Origin: Vreelandella maris
Lineage (GTDB): Bacteria; Pseudomonadota; Gammaproteobacteria; Pseudomonadales; Halomonadaceae
DNA length: 64,000 bases
Assembly (NCBI RefSeq): GCF_013371085.1
Contig: NZ_JABWCV010000006.1
Coordinates: 62,001-126,000 of the forward strand
Direction of reading: 5' to 3'
Under the pieces are notes generated by a model that ran no database searches, was not told the origin of the DNA, and saw only the letters and a list, made by a program, of their open reading frames with translations. The position numbers were made by a program, and so were the translations under genes. Positions 39,692 through 48,239 of the stretch are shown here, in pieces. Every line of letters begins with the position of its first letter. The stretch's first letter is position 1.

Positions 39692-41533
39692 ATGTGTGGC
39701 ATTGTTGCCGCCGTTGCCCAGCGCAACGTCCAAGAAATTCTATTAGAAGGTCTAAAACGCCTGGAGTATCGCGGCTATGATTCGGCCGGTATGACGGTGT
39801 TTAGCGATGGCGTGCTGACCCGCCGCCGGGCGCTCGGAAAAGTGGCGGCGCTCGCTGCGCAATTGGAAGCTTCCGCGCTACCGGGTTTTTCGGGCATTGC
39901 ACACACCCGCTGGGCAACCCACGGCAAACCCTCTGAAGCTAATGCCCATCCGCATCATAGCGGCTCCCACATTGATGAAAACCAAGTGGCGGTGGTGCAT
40001 AACGGGATTATTGAAAACTACGAGAATATAAAAGATAACTTGCAGCGCAGCGGCTACACGTTTGACTCCGAAACCGATACCGAAGTGATTGCCCACTTAC
40101 TTTCCGAAAAGCTGAACGATGGGCTCACCCTGTTTGACGCGACGCAACAGATCGTTAACGACTTAGGTGGCGCTTATGCCTTGGGCGTAATGAGCGCTAA
40201 AGAACCAGGTGTAGTGGTCGGTGCCCGCCAGGGCAGCCCACTGGTGGTGGGTGTGGGCATTAATGAAACCTTTTTAGCCTCTGACCCGCTGGCACTACTG
40301 CCAGTGACGGATCGCTTTATTTATCTTGAAGAAGGCGACCTGGTTGAGCTACGCGAGCAGGGCGTTATTCATATTGTGGATCGTCATGGTAACCGCGTTG
40401 AGCGCCCTATTCATACCTTTGAGCATGGTGATGGCGCTGCCAGCAAAGGCGAATACCGCCACTTTATGCTTAAGGAAATTTTTGAGCAGCCGAAAGTGAT
40501 CGAAGCGGCGTTGGAAGGGCGGCTGAGTGCTCAAAGCGTGTTAGTGGAGAGCTTTGGCCCCGATGCTCTGGCGCTTTTTCAGCGTACCCGCCAAGTGCAT
40601 ATCATCGCCTGCGGCACCAGCTACCACGCCGGGCTGGTGGCGCGTTACTGGCTAGAGCGTTACGCCGGTGTACCGGTTCAGGTTGAAGTGGCCTCTGAGT
40701 ACCGTTATCGCCACCCAGTCGTGCCCGAAGGCACGCTGTTTGTCACTCTTTCTCAGTCGGGTGAAACGGCTGATACGCTGGCGGCGCTGCGTTTTGCGAA
40801 AACGCTCAACTATGTGGGCACATTGGCGATTTGCAACGTGCCCGGCAGCTCATTGGTGCGTGAGTCGGACATTACGCTGATGACACGCGCAGGCCCTGAA
40901 ATAGGTGTGGCCTCCACCAAAGCCTTTACGACTCAGCTTGTGGCGTTAATGCTACTCACGCTTTCCGTGAGTAAAGCAAAAGGGCAAGCCGAATACCCAG
41001 ATATCATCGCCGCACTGCGCACGCTGCCCGAGGTGTGCCAGCGAGTGCTGGCGCTGGACAGTCAGATCGAAGCGCTTTCCCAAGCATTTGCTGAAAAACA
41101 TCATGCGCTCTTCTTGGGACGCGGCGCCCACTATCCGATTGCGCTGGAAGGGGCACTTAAGCTCAAAGAGATCTCCTATATTCATGCCGAAGCGTACCCT
41201 GCCGGGGAGTTAAAGCACGGTCCGCTGGCGCTGGTGGACAGCGAAATGCCGGTGATTTCGGTCGCCCCCAATGACGACCTGCTGGAAAAGCTAAAATCCA
41301 ACCTCCAGGAAGTCCGTGCCCGCGGCGGCCAGCTGTTCGTGTTTGCCGACGAAAGTGTGGGTATGGATACCCAGGAAGATATCCGTGTACTCACACTTCC
41401 CCACGTGCATGAAGCGCTGGCACCGCTACTTTATACCCTGCCGTTACAACTGCTGAGTTACCACGTAGCCGTGCTTAAAGGCACAGATGTCGACCAGCCG
41501 CGTAACCTAGCTAAAAGCGTGACGGTAGAGTAA
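39692..41533 (+). CDS. glmS: Glutamine-fructose-6-phosphate aminotransferase (isomerizing)
   Basis: GlmS makes glucosamine-6-phosphate, the first hexosamine step. The 613-residue protein starts MCGIVAAVAQRN; Cys2 becomes the N-terminal nucleophile after Met removal, which fixes the start at ATG 39692. The C-terminal SIS isomerase domains show CGTSYHAG, SQSGETADTLAAL and ending DQPRNLAKSVTVE. Together with glmU it supplies UDP-GlcNAc. A glmS ribozyme is not expected in this group. Confidence 0.97.
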   Translation: MCGIVAAVAQRNVQEILLEGLKRLEYRGYDSAGMTVFSDGVLTRRRALGKVAALAAQLEASALPGFSGIAHTRWATHGKPSEANAHPHHSGSHIDENQVAVVHNGIIENYENIKDNLQRSGYTFDSETDTEVIAHLLSEKLNDGLTLFDATQQIVNDLGGAYALGVMSAKEPGVVVGARQGSPLVVGVGINETFLASDPLALLPVTDRFIYLEEGDLVELREQGVIHIVDRHGNRVERPIHTFEHGDGAASKGEYRHFMLKEIFEQPKVIEAALEGRLSAQSVLVESFGPDALALFQRTRQVHIIACGTSYHAGLVARYWLERYAGVPVQVEVASEYRYRHPVVPEGTLFVTLSQSGETADTLAALRFAKTLNYVGTLAICNVPGSSLVRESDITLMTRAGPEIGVASTKAFTTQLVALMLLTLSVSKAKGQAEYPDIIAALRTLPEVCQRVLALDSQIEALSQAFAEKHHALFLGRGAHYPIALEGALKLKEISYIHAEAYPAGELKHGPLALVDSEMPVISVAPNDDLLEKLKSNLQEVRARGGQLFVFADESVGMDTQEDIRVLTLPHVHEALAPLLYTLPLQLLSYHVAVLKGTDVDQPRNLAKSVTVE

Positions 41534-41581
41534 TTAATTCGCTAAATCATATTTAGCATTAAGCTAATAAAAACGCTTTAC

Positions 41582-41606
41582 AAGATGCGGCAATACGCCG
41601 CATCTT
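41582..41606 (+). terminator. Terminator-like hairpin after glmS
   Basis: A 10-bp stem AAGATGCGGC-AATAC-GCCGCATCTT, ending in only two T residues, lies 48 bp after the glmS stop. The poor T run makes strength uncertain. Confidence 0.6.
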
Positions 41607-41690
41607 ATGCGCAACCGTTGCGTTGCAGCATGTCGTTAGGGTGCTTATTATCGTGGCGGTCTTTCTCCCTCCTGATTGGATTATATCGCC

Positions 41691-43157
41691 ATGAAACCAC
41701 CAAACGTCCTCGCAACTCGGCATTACGCTAGCCGAGTCGCTTGGTTGTTGCTCGCCTGCTCGCTTTTTATCTTTCCTTCGCTCTCTTATGCCGCCGCCGG
41801 GCCACTGGACCTTACCCTCACGCTAACCGGTATCTCTTCTGTCGTGATCTTCGTGCTCGCCTATGCATTGGTGATGACTGAAGAGTTACTGCACATGCGT
41901 AAGTCTAAGCCTGTATTGGTTGCTGCAGGCCTTATTTGGGCGCTCGTCGCCTGGGTTTATGTGCAAGCAGGCATGCCGGAAGAGGCGGAAACCGCCTTCC
42001 GTGAAACGCTGCTTGAATACGCCGAGTTGCTGCTGTTTTTGCTGGTCGCGATGACCTATATCAACGCCATGGAAGAGCGCCGAGTATTTGACGCACTGCG
42101 CTCTTGGTTAGTCCGCAAAGGCTTCAGTTATCGTAGCCTGTTCTGGATTACCGGCGTCATGGCGTTTGGTATTTCATCGATCGCGAACAATATGACCACC
42201 GCCATGTTGATGTGTGCGGTGGTACTTAAAGTGGCCGAAGGTGATGATAAATTTATCGGCCTTTGCTGCGTTAACGTGGTGGTAGCGTCTAACGCAGGCG
42301 GTGCCTTTAGCCCGTTTGGCGATATCACTACCCTAATGGTGTGGCAGGCGGGTCAAGTGCCGTTCGAAGGCTTCTTCGCGCTGCTAGTGCCTGCGATAGT
42401 CAATTTCATGGTGCCTGCGGTGATCATGAATTTCTTTATCGCGAATCGTCAGCCGGCCGCATTACAAGAGAATGTCTGGCTCAAGCGCGGCGCGCGGCGG
42501 ATTATCGTGCTGTTTTTGATAACGGTGGCTATTTCCGTACTGTGCCACTCGATCCTTTATCTACCGCCGGCCATGGGCATGATGTTTGGCCTAGGCTTGC
42601 TGCAGTTCTTTGGTTACTACCTGCGCCGCAGCCTACCGCGTTCGCTGGAACGCAAACGTGAACGCTATTCGCGCCGAGGCGATTGGAAAAAGCTCGAACA
42701 GCTGGGTAGCGTGGTGCCATTTGATATTTTCAGCCGTATTGCGCGCTCAGAATGGGATACGCTGCTGTTCTTCTACGGGGTAGTGATGTGTGTCGGCGGG
42801 CTTGGCTTTATGGGCTATCTCAGCCTGCTTTCCGAAACACTTTACGGCAACTGGAACCCGGTGTGGGCTAACGTGGTGTTGGGCCTGATCTCGGCTGTTG
42901 TCGATAACATCCCGGTCATGTTTGCGGTACTTTCCATGGCGCCCGATATGTCGGAAGGCAACTGGCTGTTGGTGACATTGACGGCAGGCGTGGGGGGCAG
43001 CTTGCTTTCGATGGGTTCCGCTGCGGGCGTTGCACTGATGGGGCAGGCGCGCGGGATCTATACCTTTGCCGTGCACCTGCGCTGGGTACCGGCTATCTTA
43101 TTGGGCTATATCGGCAGCATCTTTACACACCTGTGGATTAACGCTTCCATGTTCTAG
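41691..43157 (+). CDS. nhaD: Sodium:proton antiporter NhaD
   Basis: NhaD-type antiporters extrude Na+ at alkaline pH and high salinity. The 488-residue protein has an N-terminal signal-like segment (WLLLACSLFIFPSLSYAAA), then about twelve hydrophobic helices. Characteristic parts are MTEELLHMRKSKPVL, SSIANNMTTAMLM, SNAGGAFSPFGDITTLMVW and SAVVDNIPVMFAVLSMAP. It is typical of Vibrio and halophilic gammaproteobacteria. Start ATG 41691 is preferred over TTG 41676. Confidence 0.94.
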   Translation: MKPPNVLATRHYASRVAWLLLACSLFIFPSLSYAAAGPLDLTLTLTGISSVVIFVLAYALVMTEELLHMRKSKPVLVAAGLIWALVAWVYVQAGMPEEAETAFRETLLEYAELLLFLLVAMTYINAMEERRVFDALRSWLVRKGFSYRSLFWITGVMAFGISSIANNMTTAMLMCAVVLKVAEGDDKFIGLCCVNVVVASNAGGAFSPFGDITTLMVWQAGQVPFEGFFALLVPAIVNFMVPAVIMNFFIANRQPAALQENVWLKRGARRIIVLFLITVAISVLCHSILYLPPAMGMMFGLGLLQFFGYYLRRSLPRSLERKRERYSRRGDWKKLEQLGSVVPFDIFSRIARSEWDTLLFFYGVVMCVGGLGFMGYLSLLSETLYGNWNPVWANVVLGLISAVVDNIPVMFAVLSMAPDMSEGNWLLVTLTAGVGGSLLSMGSAAGVALMGQARGIYTFAVHLRWVPAILLGYIGSIFTHLWINASMF

Positions 43158-43194
43158 ATTGGAGTGTTCTAGACTGGGGCCTCGGCCCAAATGC

Positions 43195-43231
43195 GAACGC
43201 CCTTCACCGAGGAATCGGTGAAGGGCGTTTT
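43195..43231. terminator. Bidirectional terminator between nhaD and the CBS gene
   Basis: A 15-bp stem AACGCCCTTCACCGA / TCGGTGAAGGGCGTT lies between the convergent genes nhaD and the CBS-domain gene, followed by TTTTG on plus and preceded by few A. It may serve both. Confidence 0.8.
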
Positions 43232-43256
43232 GTTAAAGGCTAACTACTTTAAAACG

Positions 43257-43856
43257 TTACAGGTCGTGTCCGGTCACTACTTGGCAGATATCGGCAAAGC
43301 TTTTCGCCATCGGCACCGGATTAATCTCTTTGCCGACCGCACTGTGTATATCGCTTGCCGAGATAAGACCGCGAATTCTAAGTTCGTGTTGATCGTTTTG
43401 CTCGGTGATCAATAGATGCTGGTCGGTCACGGCCTCCATCGACAGCACCAGGTCTTCAATGGTCAGCGATGCCAGCTGCGCGACAGGCATAGCACTCAGC
43501 TTGTGCCATGGTGTCATGATCATTTCAGCGGTGACTTCTGCACGGGTCAGGTTACGCTGCTGCATGGCCAGATTGATGCGCCGGGTACCGATCACTTCTT
43601 TCGATGTAATAACGCCGATACAGTGCGCCTGTTTATCCATGACAAACAACAGCCGTACACCGCCATGCCGCATCTTAAGGTGTGCCTCGTCGATAGGCGT
43701 GTCGGCTTCAACCGACTGTGGCACTACCTGGGAAAAGTCGGTAAGCACCGTCATGGCAGGACTGGTGGGCAACAGCCGCCGTGGGGCAGGCATCGCCAAA
43801 AGAGGGGGTGAGCCTAGTTGAACTAATGGCTTAGGTGAAAAGGTTACTTGGTTCAT
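43257..43856 (-). CDS. CBS-domain protein
   Basis: This 199-residue protein carries a CBS pair in about residues 50-185 (FSQVVPQSVEADTPIDEAHL, HCIGVITSKEVIG, MIMTPWHKLSAM, LRIRGLISASDIHSAVG). No other domain is fused. It may sense an adenosine ligand. ATG 43856 follows GGAGG 7 bp upstream; a longer frame upstream looks unused. It is on the same strand as the operon above it but 131 bp apart, so cotranscription is uncertain. Confidence 0.85.
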   Translation of the reverse strand: MNQVTFSPKPLVQLGSPPLLAMPAPRRLLPTSPAMTVLTDFSQVVPQSVEADTPIDEAHLKMRHGGVRLLFVMDKQAHCIGVITSKEVIGTRRINLAMQQRNLTRAEVTAEMIMTPWHKLSAMPVAQLASLTIEDLVLSMEAVTDQHLLITEQNDQHELRIRGLISASDIHSAVGKEINPVPMAKSFADICQVVTGHDL

Positions 43857-43987
43857 CGGGGGACCTCCATGTGGAGTAAAGAGCGAGCCGTGGGTATCTG
43901 GCTCGCAGTGTGCCTCCACAGTTGCATGCAATTCTTATCAGAACCTTAAGAGATCCATAAAACTCAGCTTAGGAAGCAAAGAAAAAT

Positions 43988-45373
43988 TTATTGCTTTTCT
44001 GGACGTTGCAGAACAATACGTACGCGTAGCCCCCCGCTGGGCGCATCATCAAGTTGAAGAGTGCCGCCATGGCGAGTGACCAACCGCTCAACGATGGAAA
44101 GCCCTAACCCCGAGCCCGCGCTGGGGCCTGCGCGCTGAAAGCGCTCGACCACTTTTTTGCGTTCATTGACCGGGATGCCGGGTCCCTGATCATCCACCAT
44201 GAGCTGAAAGCCGTGTGGCGTCGTCGCCAGCGTGATGTTGATGGTGCTCTGGTTAGGCGAGTGCTGGATGGCATTACCGACCAGATTTTGTACCAAGGTT
44301 TCAATCGCGCCGGGCTCTTCTGTGATGGACCACTCCCCCTGCTCATCGGCGTTTAGCAGTAGTTGCTGTTGGCGTTCAGCGGCCAGTGGCGAAAGCTTGG
44401 CCAGGGTTTCCCGCACTTCACTGAGTAGGTTGGTGGCGCGGTACTCAGGTTGTGACTCTTCTTCAGGGTCCAGGCGCGCCAGCGTTAACAACTGGGTAAC
44501 CAAGCGCGTGGCCCGGGCAACGCCGCCGCGCAGGTGGCTGAGCGCCTCCTGGCGATCTTCAAGATTATCGGCGGTCAGCGCGTTCTGGGCGTGTAGGTCA
44601 AGCACTGCTAAGGGGGTGCGTAACTCATGGGCGGCATCGGCAATAAAGCGCTTTTCGCGTACGCGCATGATGCGGATGCGCTCTAACAGCCGGTTAAGCG
44701 CGCCGGCGATAGTATCCAACTCGTGGGGCAATGGGCTAAGCGTCAAGGGCTGCAAATTGTGCGGATCACGACTGCGAATCTGCTCGGCCATGCGGGATAA
44801 CGGTGCCAGCCCCCAGCCAATCGTCCACCATAGCAGCGCGGAGAGGAGCGGCAGGCCGATCAGGTCGGGCAGAAGCGTGCGAAGCGCGACTGCCCGGATC
44901 AGCTCGCCACGCACGTCTTCGCGCTCACTGACAACTACCCGGTTTGAGGAGTCCGGCACATCTAGTACATACACACGCCAATCGTGTTCACCCACGGTCA
45001 GCGTCGAATAGCCGACGGGCTGTTGGGCAAGGGGTGTTTCGGGGGCACTGGCGGAGCGCAGCAATAGCTGGTCGTCTTCCCATAGCTGAAACGCTAATTT
45101 GCTCTCGTAACGGTGTCCCGCAAAGCGTTTGTCTGACTCACGGGCGCGCTGCAAGGCGATTTCCAGACTGGTTAGCAGAACATTGCGGTCGGTGTCGGGC
45201 AGCGGTGCTTGCAGTAACCCTTCAAGTAAACGCGCATTCTGCGCCAGGCTGGCATCGTAAAGCTCTTCTATTTCATGAGCAGCATAGCGGTAACTAATAA
45301 AGCCAATCACGAGCATGCTAAGGCCAAAGACCAGCAGCGAAAGCCCCAGGGTCCGCTGACGAATAGACGTCAT
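43988..45373 (-). CDS. Sensor histidine kinase (QseC/TctE-like)
   Basis: This 461-residue kinase has two membrane segments (about residues 10-30 and 160-185), which flank a periplasmic sensor domain of about 130 residues. The HAMP region follows, then the H-box HELRTPLAVLD with the phospho-accepting His, N-box LVQNLVGNAIQHSPNQ, and the ATP-lid GPGIP and GSGLGLSIVERL. It overlaps the response-regulator gene by 4 bp and ends the seven-gene operon. The short periplasmic domain could bind a small molecule; the ligand is unknown. Confidence 0.92.
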   Translation of the reverse strand: MTSIRQRTLGLSLLVFGLSMLVIGFISYRYAAHEIEELYDASLAQNARLLEGLLQAPLPDTDRNVLLTSLEIALQRARESDKRFAGHRYESKLAFQLWEDDQLLLRSASAPETPLAQQPVGYSTLTVGEHDWRVYVLDVPDSSNRVVVSEREDVRGELIRAVALRTLLPDLIGLPLLSALLWWTIGWGLAPLSRMAEQIRSRDPHNLQPLTLSPLPHELDTIAGALNRLLERIRIMRVREKRFIADAAHELRTPLAVLDLHAQNALTADNLEDRQEALSHLRGGVARATRLVTQLLTLARLDPEEESQPEYRATNLLSEVRETLAKLSPLAAERQQQLLLNADEQGEWSITEEPGAIETLVQNLVGNAIQHSPNQSTINITLATTPHGFQLMVDDQGPGIPVNERKKVVERFQRAGPSAGSGLGLSIVERLVTRHGGTLQLDDAPSGGLRVRIVLQRPEKQ

Positions 45374-46044
45374 GCGTCATCCTTTGACTTATCCATCACA
45401 TAGCCAATGCCGCGCACCGTGCGGATGACGTCGGTGAATAGCTTGCGGCGTAAATGGTGGATATGGACCTCAATGGCATTGCTCTCGACATCCTCGTCCC
45501 AGCCGTAGACCAAGCGGGTCAAGGTATCACGGGTAAACACCCGGCCCGGGTGGCTCATAAACTCTTGCAGCAGCGTCAACTCGCGCCGCGACAAGCTCAC
45601 ATCTTGGCCCTGATAGCTGACGTTAAAGGTGTGCGGGTCCAGGCGGATGCCACGACAGCTCAATATGCTGCTGATCTGGCCCTGGCTGCGGCGCAGCAAG
45701 GCGCGTAGTCGGGCTTTCAGTTCCGCCACTTCAAAGGGTTTGGTTAAATAATCATCGGCGCCAGCATCCAGCCCCGCGATGCGGTCATCCACCGCATCGC
45801 GGGCCGTCAGGACCAAAATAGGGACTTGGCTACCGTGGCGCCTGACAGCGTTCAATACCGCCATGCCATCCATGCGCGGCAGCCCCAGGTCAAGAATTAC
45901 CGCATCAAAGGGTTCCCCCTCTGTTAGCGCATTTAGCGCGGTAGTGCCGTCACTCAGATGATCCACAGTGTAGTGCTCTGGCTTTAAAGCCAAGCGGATG
46001 CCTGAGGCTAGGCTTGGGTCATCCTCTACCAGCAAAATGCGCAT
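45370..46044 (-). CDS. OmpR-family response regulator (QseB/PmrA-like)
   Basis: The 224-residue regulator has a receiver domain with the phosphorylated Asp in VILDLGLPRMDG (about residue 51), Lys in TKPFEV, and a winged-helix DNA-binding domain (LSRRELTLLQEFMSHPGRVF, IEVHIHHLRRKL). Overall it resembles QseB/PmrA/TctD. It lies 11 bp after the TPR gene and overlaps the kinase gene. A CTTAA-type direct repeat upstream of the operon is a plausible target. Confidence 0.93.
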   Translation of the reverse strand: MRILLVEDDPSLASGIRLALKPEHYTVDHLSDGTTALNALTEGEPFDAVILDLGLPRMDGMAVLNAVRRHGSQVPILVLTARDAVDDRIAGLDAGADDYLTKPFEVAELKARLRALLRRSQGQISSILSCRGIRLDPHTFNVSYQGQDVSLSRRELTLLQEFMSHPGRVFTRDTLTRLVYGWDEDVESNAIEVHIHHLRRKLFTDVIRTVRGIGYVMDKSKDDA

Positions 46045-46055
46045 AGGGCTCCTTC

Positions 46056-46721
46056 CTATTGAAGTTCTGACATCAATTGACGGATGTCGTCACGGCGGCC
46101 ACTGTCCGCCAGTTCGCGACCAGGCCGGGGCGCTGCCATCAAGGCGCGTTCTAGCGCTTGGCGTGCTTCTGCATCGCGACCCTGCTCATGTAAATAGTCG
46201 CCCCAGAAATAGAGACTGTCGATCCCTTCGGGGTTAATCGCAAGGGCTCTTTGCAAATGCCACTCAGCTTTTTGTTCATCGCCAAAGCCGAGTGGCCAGC
46301 CGGGAACCTGATAATAGAGCGCGCCCAGGCTGGTATAGGCCGAACCATCCAGCGCCAGCGGGTTCAGTTCCAGCGCGGTTTCAAGCTCCTTTTTAGCTTG
46401 TTTTACCAGCCCCAGCGCGCCCAGCCCACCGCTGGCACCTGCTTCTGTTGAGCGGATAATGCCGGCCCAGATATGCAGCTCTGCGGCGTCGGGGTAGCGT
46501 TCGACGAGTTGGTCAGCCTCGTCGCCCAGGTAGCTGAAAGCTGCCGCCTGTTCGCCTGGGGGCAGCGTATAGTTAATTTCCGCCCAACGCTGCTGTAGCT
46601 TGGCAAGCGATGCGGCGGCGGCCGCACTGTCGTCCTCACTGGCAAATCCCTGAAGGCTTACCAAGCCAATAGCGCTAACCAGTAGCGTAGTACGCAGCGT
46701 TCGGAAAGCTGGCATGATCAT
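46056..46721 (-). CDS. TPR-repeat protein with signal peptide
   Basis: This 221-residue exported protein has a signal peptide (about 1-27, LLVSAIGLVSLQGFASE) and several TPR-like helices (ELHIWAGIIRSTEAGA, ELETALELNPLALDGSAYTS, AEWHLQRALAINPEGIDSLY). It probably forms a periplasmic scaffold. Its start overlaps the SDR stop by 4 bp. Function is unknown, and its position in the operon links it to the biosynthesis and sensing modules. Confidence 0.85.
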   Translation of the reverse strand: MIMPAFRTLRTTLLVSAIGLVSLQGFASEDDSAAAAASLAKLQQRWAEINYTLPPGEQAAAFSYLGDEADQLVERYPDAAELHIWAGIIRSTEAGASGGLGALGLVKQAKKELETALELNPLALDGSAYTSLGALYYQVPGWPLGFGDEQKAEWHLQRALAINPEGIDSLYFWGDYLHEQGRDAEARQALERALMAAPRPGRELADSGRRDDIRQLMSELQ

Positions 46722-47560
46722 GATGAAGACTCCTGGGGGGCAATGAACCGGCGAATGACAGGCAGTTGGCGTAACAGGGCCCGGTCAACAGCGCCTGGCC
46801 ATAGCATATTCAAGCGGGTAAAAAAGCGTTCTGGCAGGCCAATTTGTAGTTCCTCACGCTGCTTTTCCACGGCATTGATAATGGCCAGAGCGACGGCGTC
46901 AGGAGAGTCGACGGTATTGCCCAGCGCCGCATTGAGCGCCTCGGTTTGTGGCGAGTTCATCGCGGTGCGGGTGGCCCGTGGGGCGATATACATCACCCGC
47001 ACGCGGGTATCGGCCAGCTCTCGGCGCAGCGCTTGGCTAAAACCGCGCAGCGCAAACTTGGTAGCGCAGTAGGTGACTTGGCCGGGGTAGCCCAGTCGCC
47101 CGAGCGTCGAACCAATGGTGATAATCGTTGCCTGGGGGCCAGCCATTAGCAGCGGAAGCAGCGCGCGGGTCAACTGCAGGGTGGCGGTCAGATTAATCGC
47201 CACCAGCTGTTCGATATCGCTGTCACTGGCAGTATCAAAAAATCCCTGCTGATTACTACCAGCGGCATTGATCAGCATGTTGCACCCTGCCTCTTGCGCA
47301 GCGCTGACTAAGCGGCTGCGATCACTCACGTTGGTTAGATCAGCGCTAACGGCGGTGATGTGATTGGGAAAACGGTCGACTAACGAAGCCAGCGCGTATT
47401 GTTGGCGACCACTTATCAGTAGGTGTGCGCCCCGCTGCGCCAGCGATTCGGCCAGGGCCATACCAATACCGCCGCTGGCGCCGGTGATTAAAATTCGCTG
47501 GCCCGGCCATTCGCCGGGCAGCTTGTTTTTTCTAGGCCAACGCAGGCTAGGCAAGCGCAT
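46718..47560 (-). CDS. Short-chain dehydrogenase/reductase (SDR)
   Basis: A 280-residue SDR with cofactor motif TGASGGIG (residues 26-33) and the catalytic Ser and Tyr-x3-Lys (GSTLGRLGYPGQVTYCATKF). Probably reduces a ketone or aldehyde with NAD(P)H; substrate unknown. ATG 47560 has GGAGGAAC upstream and overlaps the preceding gene by 14 bp, so I prefer it over longer in-frame starts. Confidence 0.9.
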   Translation of the reverse strand: MRLPSLRWPRKNKLPGEWPGQRILITGASGGIGMALAESLAQRGAHLLISGRQQYALASLVDRFPNHITAVSADLTNVSDRSRLVSAAQEAGCNMLINAAGSNQQGFFDTASDSDIEQLVAINLTATLQLTRALLPLLMAGPQATIITIGSTLGRLGYPGQVTYCATKFALRGFSQALRRELADTRVRVMYIAPRATRTAMNSPQTEALNAALGNTVDSPDAVALAIINAVEKQREELQIGLPERFFTRLNMLWPGAVDRALLRQLPVIRRFIAPQESSS

Positions 47561-48239
47561 GACTAAGTTCCTCCACCGCGTTGCCGCCCTGACAGTGCGC
47601 TTCGATGCCTCTAAACATTGCCCCGTACAGGCGGTAGAACATATTGGCGCTATCAATCACCACGGCCAGATCGTCGGCACCTAGCTGATTGATCTGCTCT
47701 TCAAAAAAGGCCAAGTGACCAATATCCAGGCTGCCGTGGGAGGTGAGATAGCGCACGGCATTGTTGGGAAGCGAAAGGCTATCCTGTAAGCGTTCGGCGG
47801 CCTGGGTGGCAAGCGCGGTACTGGTACCTTCCAGCACCTGCACCATGCCGAAAAACGCCACCGGGTTGCCGTGTTCTACAGCGTCACGAATCCAGGCCAC
47901 CATTAACCGAGTGGCGGGGTCTGGCAGGGCGGCAGCGGCGGCATCTGCATCCCCGCCCGCGGCGCGGATATCGTCCAGAATCCATTTTTCATGACCGTGC
48001 TCCTCTTCGATGTACTCCACCAGCGCCGTGCGTAACCAGTCGAGCCGGTCGGGCAGACGTGCGCCGCAGGCCATCATTAGTGGCACGGTGAAACGAACGT
48101 GATGATACGCCTGACCTAAAAAGGCGAGATACTCCTCTAGGGAAACATTGCCCGCCAGAGCGCGGGTCACGATGGGGGTGGTCAGCAACCAGTGACGAGC
48201 GTCTTGGGTAGCGTCTTGCAGCTGTTGGTAAGCGGTCAT
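47547..48239 (-). CDS. Heme-oxygenase-like di-iron oxidase (HDO) family, iron-containing redox enzyme
   Basis: This 230-residue all-helical protein matches TenA/HDO-type proteins. Metal-ligand-like residues are present: E75-E78-E79-E80 with H81/H83 (VEYIEEEHGHEKW), E137 (VLEGTS) and H168-D172-H175 (HGSLDIGHLAFFEE). Members of this superfamily such as UndA and BesC oxidise and cleave fatty or amino acids. No TenA thiamine context is present. Start ATG 48239 (AGGAG upstream) overlaps the ligase stop by 4 bp. Metal ligation is inferred, not shown. Confidence 0.85.
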   Translation of the reverse strand: MTAYQQLQDATQDARHWLLTTPIVTRALAGNVSLEEYLAFLGQAYHHVRFTVPLMMACGARLPDRLDWLRTALVEYIEEEHGHEKWILDDIRAAGGDADAAAAALPDPATRLMVAWIRDAVEHGNPVAFFGMVQVLEGTSTALATQAAERLQDSLSLPNNAVRYLTSHGSLDIGHLAFFEEQINQLGADDLAVVIDSANMFYRLYGAMFRGIEAHCQGGNAVEELSHALA

